Source: Tangfeifania diversioriginum (GTDB lineage: Bacteria > Bacteroidota > Bacteroidia > Bacteroidales > Prolixibacteraceae). From it: a stretch of 64,000 bases of DNA. Location of the stretch: contig CAMCBW010000006.1 in the NCBI GenBank assembly GCA_945873105.1, forward strand, positions 62,001 to 126,000, written 5' to 3'. Made by a program: the position numbers and the translations under genes. The notes below the pieces were generated by a model. That model had not been told where the DNA came from, made no database searches, and worked only from the letters and a program-made list of their open reading frames with translations. Shown here piece after piece: positions 57,928-64,000 of the stretch (position 1 is its first letter; every line of letters begins with the position of its first letter).

Positions 57928-60900
57928 ATGGCAATCAAGAAAACATCCGCCGAGCTGAAACCTGCAGATTATTGGAGAGAAGTGTTGAAAGACGCCCCAA
58001 CATTGGTACAGTTGCCAACTGATTTCAACAGGGTACAGGGTCAAACCTTCAAGAGCGGAGCATGCTCTTTCGTGCTGGATCGTTCGCTTCTGTCTAAATT
58101 CAAATCTGCAGGAAGTAATAATCAGCCAGAGATCTGCGAAAAATTGCTGACGCTCTTCGGCGTCCTGCTTTACCGGTATGCTGCCCAGGATGATTTCCTG
58201 GTAGCATTCAGCTGCGGTGACAATGGTCCTGAAACAGCCTCTCCGGAAGAGCATTATACCAACATTCTGCCAGTTAGATTCCTGGTAAAGGAGGAGGCAA
58301 CATTCAATGAACTCGTGACCTTCGTCCAGCACCATGTTTCGGTTGCACTGGAGAACAGGGAGATCTTTTTCAATGAGCTGTTTTATCCTGCAAATACAGC
58401 AGATCGAACAGCCATACAGGCGTTACCAAATGTCTATTACGAATACCGCTCGGCAAAAGAGGCTGCCGGTAACCAGGCAAGCGGTTTAGCTGTCAACAGC
58501 GGATTCGACCTTGCCCTGCAGATTGAAGAGGGCATCGACAGTTTTGCCTGTAAACTGACCTACAACCAGGAACTCTACGAAGAGGCTACCATCCTGAAGG
58601 TAGGTGGTCATCTCCAAACAATGCTTATTGCACTGGCGGCAGACAACAATTCTTCATTGCTGAAACTCCCACTCCTTACGAAACAGGAGGCACAGCAAAT
58701 TCTGGCAGATTGGAATGACACCAGGGTCGAATATCCCAAAGATCAATGCATCCATCAATTGTTTGAGGCGCAGGTGCTTAAAACACCGGATGAAGTAGCT
58801 GTAATTTATGAAGACCAACAACTGACCTATACCGAACTGAATCTGGCGGCCAACCGGCTGGCCCATTTCCTGGCCTCCCAGGGTGCCCGCGAAGACCAAA
58901 TAGTTGCACTATTTGTAGAACGGGGACTGAACATGATCATTGGCTTGCTGGCTATTTCCAAAACCGGGGCCACCTATCTTCCACTGGATCCCATCTATCC
59001 CAAGGCTCGGCTTTCACTGATTGTGGACGATGCAGCACCCGTCATCTTTTTGACCCAGCAATCATTGACAGAATTTGCTCCCGAAACTCCGGCAAAGATG
59101 ATCTTTGTTGATGATCCTGAAGTTTACAGCAAGGCATCCACAGAAAATCTCACTTTTGGCCATTCTGCAAAGGCGGCTTACATACTTTACACCTCCGGTT
59201 CTACCGGAAAGCCCAAAGGAGTGCCAATTTCACAGCTGGCCGTCGTAAATCTGGTGAATTCGATGCGCAAATTATTGGAATTCAACTCAAAAGACATCCT
59301 GTTGGCTGTTACCACCATCTCCTTCGACATTGCCGAACTGGAGATGTACCTGCCACTTTTCAACGGTGCGAAACTTGTAATAGCACCACAGGAGGCCACC
59401 ACCGACATGGAGTTGCTGGCCAAAAAAATTGAGGCGTGTGGTGCCACTGTTTTCCAGGCGACCCCTGTTACTTTTAAGATGCTGATGATCAGCGCCTGGA
59501 AAGGAAAAAAAGATCTTAAACTGATCATTGGTGGCGAAGCCCTGTCGAAAGAGCTCGTCAGGCAATTGCTGCCTATCACCGCCGGTGTTTGGAACTCTTA
59601 CGGTCCAACCGAAACAGCCATCTATTCGGTTGTCAGGAATCTGACCATGGAAGAGACCGAAGGTGAGGGATATGTTCCGATTGGCCGGCCACTCGACAAT
59701 ACGACCTTGTATGTATTGAACAAACAGCTGGTTCCGGTACCTGTCGGGATACCCGGGGAGCTCTACATTGGCGGAGATGGGCTTTCTACGGGTTACCTCA
59801 ATCTGCCAGCCATGACCGATGAGCGATTCCTACCCAACCCCTTCGGCAAGGAACCCAATGAGAAAATGTACAAGACCGGCGACCTGGTTCAATATTTCAA
59901 GGATGGAAACCTGGTCTTTCTCAACAGGGTCGACTCACAGGTAAAGATCAGGGGCTTCAGGATCGAACTTGGCGAGATAGAATCGGCCATTGCCCAATAC
60001 AACGGGATCAAGGACAAAGTGGTGATTGTGCGGGAAGACACAGCAGGGGATAAGCGACTGGTGGGATACATCATTCCGGAGGATCATGCAGTTCCGGACC
60101 TGACAGAACTCCGAAATTTTCTGAAAAGTAAACTTCCGGATTACATGGTGCCTGCCAGCTTCATGGTAATGGAGCAGTTTCCGGTTACGTTGAATGGGAA
60201 AGTTGACCGGAAATTACTTCCGCCTCCGGTTGATACCATGTCTCAATCTGCCACAAATTTTGTTGGGCCAGAGGGAGATACAGAAATAAGATTGGCGGAT
60301 GCATTCGCCGATATATTTAAGATAAAGCCCATCGGAAGAAACGACAATTTCTTTGATCTGGGAGGAAATTCCCTGATGGCGGCCTTGCTTATCTCCAAAA
60401 TAAACAAGGATTTAAATGTCCGGATCTCTTTGCGAACCATCTTTGAAAAACAGTTGGTCTGCCAAATTGCGGAGGAAATTGATCAAATGCTGAGCGTTCA
60501 AACTGCATCGGTTCATACCCAAACAATTCTTCCGGCAGAGGGCTATACCGACACCTATCCCGCCTCTCCCGGCCAGAAAAGGTTGTGGTTCCTCGAGAAT
60601 TTTGAACCGGGCAACCTTGCCTACAACATGCCGTTTGACTACCGGATCACGGGAAAGCTGGATGTCCCAATTTTGGAAAAGAGCATACAGGAGTTGATTC
60701 AAAGGCATGCAACCCTGCGAACAGTCATTCGCACCGCCAATGGGGAGGCAATCCAGACGGTATTTGAATCACTTGACTTTCACCTGGCGATTGAAAACCT
60801 CGAACATCTCTCCGGAGAAGCGCAGCAACAGGAAGCAGAAAAACATTCCAGGGAGAACGAACTGTACCAATTCGATCTCGAAGCCGGACCATTGTTCATC

Positions 60901-63900
60901 TGTAAACTACTTAAATTCAGCGACCATGATTGGTTGCTGCTGTTCAACATGCACCACGCCATCACGGATGGCTGGTCTGTCAAGCTAATGCTGGATGAAC
61001 TTGGCCTAATTTATACAGCACTACACCAGCAAAAGATGCCGGCCTTACCTGCTTTACCCATAACCTATGCGGATTTTTCTGTTTGGCACAACCATTGGCT
61101 AAAAGGAGAGGAGTGTCAGAAGGAGTTGAACTTCTGGAAACAGGAACTGAAAGGAGCGCCGGACCTTCTCCAGCTTCCAATGGACTTCCATCGTCCAAAG
61201 AAGCAGACCTACCATGGGGATGAGGTGCAGTTTACCCTGGGAAAGCAACAGACTGAACAATTGCAACTATTTGGACAGCAAAACAATGGATCGATGTTTG
61301 TGACATTATTGTCCATCTTTAATACATTGCTGTCAAGATACGCTTCCCAGGAGGAATTCCTGGTCGGCATACCGGTATCAGGAAGAGTCTATGAGGAGCA
61401 GGAATCATTGGTAGGCATGTTGATCAACAACTTTCCCCTTCGGGTAACACCCCTTGACAACATGACCTTTTTGGAGTTGTTCGAGCAGAGCAAGCAGAAA
61501 TTCTTTCTTGCCTTCGAGCACCAGAATTTGCCCATCGACCTGATTGTCGAAGAGTTAAAAGTAGCCAGATCCACCAATACTTCCCCCCTCTTCCAGGTGA
61601 TGTTCAACTACCTCAATATGTTTGATGAGGTTATCTCACTCGACGGTACGACGATGGAGATGGTAGACAGACGCCGAAAAGTGGCACAATTCGACCTCTC
61701 CCTGCATATTTATGAATCGAAGAAGACATTGAATTGTGTACTGGAGTACAATACCAGCCTCTTCAAAAGGAGCCGGATGGAGCGGATGGCGGGCCACTTC
61801 ATGCAGCTGGTGAACAGCCTCCTGGAAAATCCGCAGCAAAAACTCAAGACCATCCCGCTGCTCACCGAACCCGAAAAACAGTTGATACTCGGGGAGTGGA
61901 ACCAGACCATTGTGGATTTCCCGGAGGAGAAGTGCATTTTCCAATTGTTCGAAGAGCAGGTGCTACGGACACCTGATTCCATCGTACTGTTCGATGACCA
62001 AAAAGTGTTAACGTATACCGAACTCAATGACAAGGCCAACCGTCTCGCACGCCACCTGCACAAGTCAGGGGCAGTGGAAGGCTCACTGGTGGCACTCTGC
62101 ATTGAACGTAGTACCGATTTGCTGGTGGCCTTGCTTGCCATACAAAAAGCAGGGTGTACCTATATCCCGCTGGATCCGATCTATCCCAAAGACCGTTTGG
62201 CGCTTATCCTGGAAGATGGAAATCCGGTTGTATTAATCACGGAACGCAAGCTACTGGAGAATTTACCCGAAACATCGGCCAAAAATATCTTCATCGAAGA
62301 GACATCAGCTTACCAGGATGAATCGCCCGACAACCCAGCCTTTGCAGTGAATCCTGACATGGTGGCCTACCTCATTTACACCTCAGGGTCGACCGGCAAA
62401 CCCAAGGGAGTGCAGATCCAGCACCGGGCATTGGTCAACTTCATCCACTCCATGGCCAGGCAACCAGGTATTACAGCGAAGGATGTCTGGCTGGCTGTTA
62501 CCACGATCTCGTTTGACATTGCCGGACTGGAGATGTATCTTCCAATTATTTCCGGTGCAAAAATTTTTGTGGCGAGTCAGGAGACCTCCATGAACCCCGA
62601 TCTCCTCATTCAAAAGATCGAAGAGCATGGTGCAACCATTCTGCAAGCCACTCCGGTAACCTTCCGTATGCTGAACTCCGCGGAGTGGAAGGGTGCCAAA
62701 GACCTGAAGATCCTGTGCGGCGGAGAGGCGATGCCCAAGGAGCTTGCCTACGACCTGGTGGGCAAATGCGGCGAGTTGTGGAACATGTATGGCCCCACCG
62801 AAACAACGGTCTGGTCGACCGTAGAAAAAGTTGCTGTTGATGAAAACGACCGGACCGGATACATCAACCTGGGAAAGCCCATCGACAACACCTTCATCTA
62901 TGTTTTAAATACCGAATTCCAACCTGTCCCGATTGGGTATCCGGGGGAACTGTTCATTGGCGGAGATGGCCTGGCCAAAGGCTATTTCAACCTGCCGGAG
63001 ATGACGAGGGATAAATTCCTTCCCGATCCGTTTTCCAATCGTCCCGGTGCACGCATGTACCGGACCGGCGACCTGGTGCAACAGACGGAAGAGGGCAAGC
63101 TCGAATTTCTCAACCGGGTGGATTCGCAGGTAAAGATCCGCGGATTCAGGATTGAACTTGGGGAGATCGAATCAGCCCTGACGCTCTTTCCTACCATCCA
63201 GGACAATGTAGTACTGGTAAGGGAAGATACTCCGGGAGACAAGAGGCTGGTAGCTTACCTCATCAAAAAAGAGAACCAGGAGACCGATCTGGCTGAACTC
63301 CGTCAGTTTCTCAAAACAAAAATCCCGGATTACATGGTTCCAGTAGCCTATGTATTCATTGACCAGTTTCCTTTGACCCCCAATGGGAAGATTGACCGGA
63401 AGGCACTTCCCTCCCCCATGGAAACGGCACAACAGGAAGAAAAGGCCTACGTGGCACCAACGACAGAAACAGAAGCAAAACTGGCCGATATATGGGCCGA
63501 AGTTCTCAAAATAAACCGGGTAGGCATCGATGAAAACTTCTTTGAAATCGGAGGGCACTCGATGCTGGCGGTCACCCTGATGGTGAAAATTGAAAAACAG
63601 TTGGGAGTCAGGTTGCCACTCGCAGTCCTGTTCGATCACAGCACCATTCAGGATATGGCGAAGTTGCTGGAAAAGAAGGAAGAAACGGTAAGCTGGGGGT
63701 CCCTGGTCCCCATCCGCTCGAAGGGGAGCAAAAAACCACTCTACCTGGTACATGGAGCTGGATTGAATCTCCTGCTTTACACCACCATCGTGTCCCATCT
63801 GGATCCCGATCAGCCGGTCTTCGGACTGCAGGCCAAAGGGTTGGACGGGGTGGATGAACCACTCTATACCATCGAGGAGATCGCCGCATACTACAATGAG

Positions 63901-64000
63901 GAGATACTGAAAGTAGACAAGAGTGGCTCCTACGCTTTGGCCGGCTTCTCCATGGGAGGCCAGCTGGCCTATGAAATGGCCAGGCAACTGTTGCTGGAAG
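57928..64000 (+). CDS. Two-module non-ribosomal peptide synthetase with terminal thioesterase (3' end beyond window)
   Basis: 2024 complete codons are visible and the frame is still open at the edge. Residues 1-265 match only the C-terminal half of a condensation domain, without HHxxxDG. A1 follows at about 275-765 (YTSGSTGKPKG; substrate-pocket code DILQIGSIYK counted from Asp467). T1 has Ser815 in LGGNSL. A complete C domain has HHAITDGW at 1009-1016. A2 is at about 1337-1830 (code DILQLGMVWK from Asp1530, close to known glycine codes). T2 has Ser1878 in IGGHSM. A thioesterase begins near 1930 with Ser2008 in GFSMGG. Predicted product: a two-residue peptide, released or transferred by the thioesterase. 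It is the last visible gene of the glycan locus. Confidence 0.95.
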   Translation, partial: MAIKKTSAELKPADYWREVLKDAPTLVQLPTDFNRVQGQTFKSGACSFVLDRSLLSKFKSAGSNNQPEICEKLLTLFGVLLYRYAAQDDFLVAFSCGDNGPETASPEEHYTNILPVRFLVKEEATFNELVTFVQHHVSVALENREIFFNELFYPANTADRTAIQALPNVYYEYRSAKEAAGNQASGLAVNSGFDLALQIEEGIDSFACKLTYNQELYEEATILKVGGHLQTMLIALAADNNSSLLKLPLLTKQEAQQILADWNDTRVEYPKDQCIHQLFEAQVLKTPDEVAVIYEDQQLTYTELNLAANRLAHFLASQGAREDQIVALFVERGLNMIIGLLAISKTGATYLPLDPIYPKARLSLIVDDAAPVIFLTQQSLTEFAPETPAKMIFVDDPEVYSKASTENLTFGHSAKAAYILYTSGSTGKPKGVPISQLAVVNLVNSMRKLLEFNSKDILLAVTTISFDIAELEMYLPLFNGAKLVIAPQEATTDMELLAKKIEACGATVFQATPVTFKMLMISAWKGKKDLKLIIGGEALSKELVRQLLPITAGVWNSYGPTETAIYSVVRNLTMEETEGEGYVPIGRPLDNTTLYVLNKQLVPVPVGIPGELYIGGDGLSTGYLNLPAMTDERFLPNPFGKEPNEKMYKTGDLVQYFKDGNLVFLNRVDSQVKIRGFRIELGEIESAIAQYNGIKDKVVIVREDTAGDKRLVGYIIPEDHAVPDLTELRNFLKSKLPDYMVPASFMVMEQFPVTLNGKVDRKLLPPPVDTMSQSATNFVGPEGDTEIRLADAFADIFKIKPIGRNDNFFDLGGNSLMAALLISKINKDLNVRISLRTIFEKQLVCQIAEEIDQMLSVQTASVHTQTILPAEGYTDTYPASPGQKRLWFLENFEPGNLAYNMPFDYRITGKLDVPILEKSIQELIQRHATLRTVIRTANGEAIQTVFESLDFHLAIENLEHLSGEAQQQEAEKHSRENELYQFDLEAGPLFICKLLKFSDHDWLLLFNMHHAITDGWSVKLMLDELGLIYTALHQQKMPALPALPITYADFSVWHNHWLKGEECQKELNFWKQELKGAPDLLQLPMDFHRPKKQTYHGDEVQFTLGKQQTEQLQLFGQQNNGSMFVTLLSIFNTLLSRYASQEEFLVGIPVSGRVYEEQESLVGMLINNFPLRVTPLDNMTFLELFEQSKQKFFLAFEHQNLPIDLIVEELKVARSTNTSPLFQVMFNYLNMFDEVISLDGTTMEMVDRRRKVAQFDLSLHIYESKKTLNCVLEYNTSLFKRSRMERMAGHFMQLVNSLLENPQQKLKTIPLLTEPEKQLILGEWNQTIVDFPEEKCIFQLFEEQVLRTPDSIVLFDDQKVLTYTELNDKANRLARHLHKSGAVEGSLVALCIERSTDLLVALLAIQKAGCTYIPLDPIYPKDRLALILEDGNPVVLITERKLLENLPETSAKNIFIEETSAYQDESPDNPAFAVNPDMVAYLIYTSGSTGKPKGVQIQHRALVNFIHSMARQPGITAKDVWLAVTTISFDIAGLEMYLPIISGAKIFVASQETSMNPDLLIQKIEEHGATILQATPVTFRMLNSAEWKGAKDLKILCGGEAMPKELAYDLVGKCGELWNMYGPTETTVWSTVEKVAVDENDRTGYINLGKPIDNTFIYVLNTEFQPVPIGYPGELFIGGDGLAKGYFNLPEMTRDKFLPDPFSNRPGARMYRTGDLVQQTEEGKLEFLNRVDSQVKIRGFRIELGEIESALTLFPTIQDNVVLVREDTPGDKRLVAYLIKKENQETDLAELRQFLKTKIPDYMVPVAYVFIDQFPLTPNGKIDRKALPSPMETAQQEEKAYVAPTTETEAKLADIWAEVLKINRVGIDENFFEIGGHSMLAVTLMVKIEKQLGVRLPLAVLFDHSTIQDMAKLLEKKEETVSWGSLVPIRSKGSKKPLYLVHGAGLNLLLYTTIVSHLDPDQPVFGLQAKGLDGVDEPLYTIEEIAAYYNEEILKVDKSGSYALAGFSMGGQLAYEMARQLLLE

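Overview
The window looks like a chromosomal segment of a Bacteroidota bacterium, probably a Bacteroidales/Marinilabiliales-type organism. This is inferred from several points. Most starts lack Shine-Dalgarno sequences. Bacteroides-type promoters (TTTG-N19/20-TAnnTTTG) are visible before the blaI and lysC genes. The gene content also fits: BlaI plus an M56 peptidase with a TonB tail, a LytTR regulator, GH20 and GH78 glycosidases, and a MetA/MetY methionine route. No tRNA, rRNA, CRISPR array or complete insertion sequence was seen.

Layout. 1-3144 (minus): a cell-envelope cluster with two L,D-transpeptidases, a membrane protein cut by the window edge, and a helical lipoprotein that shares a domain with one transpeptidase. 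3314-11607 (plus): an ECF sigma factor, a PepSY-like protein, a TPR protein, rarA, a BlaI/BlaR-type operon with three dyad operators, and another TPR protein. 11615-15288 (minus): a lysC-metY-metA operon for methionine synthesis behind a folded leader. 15672-26176: mixed housekeeping genes (GH20 hexosaminidase, coiled-coil lipoprotein, LytTR regulator, ABC-F ATPase, nitroreductase, omega-amidase, acyltransferase, mutS2). 26210-26709: two abutting minisatellites. 26719-35449 (minus): an eight-PAS hybrid histidine kinase and a GH78 rhamnosidase/esterase pair.

36116-64000 (plus) is one long co-directional surface-glycan locus. It starts with a response regulator and a priming sugar transferase fused to a dead receiver domain. 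Next come a half-size TolC-like protein, a Wzz/BY-kinase-like protein, two paralogous giant hybrid histidine kinases, a Wzx-type flippase and a Wzy-type polymerase. Four glycosyltransferases, a hexapeptide acyltransferase and an FkbM methyltransferase follow. It ends in a two-module NRPS (half C-A-T-C-A-T-TE) that runs off the right edge. The parts form a Wzx/Wzy-type exopolysaccharide pathway with built-in phosphorelay components and an attached short-peptide synthetase. That is the most unusual system in the window.

Intergenic DNA carries several repeat families: two 251-bp copies of a MITE-like element with GRCTGTTTARA-type ends, a snap-back element with a related core elsewhere, a multi-hairpin REP-like element and inverted heptamer arrays. 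Many short ORFs inside these repeats are not genes.
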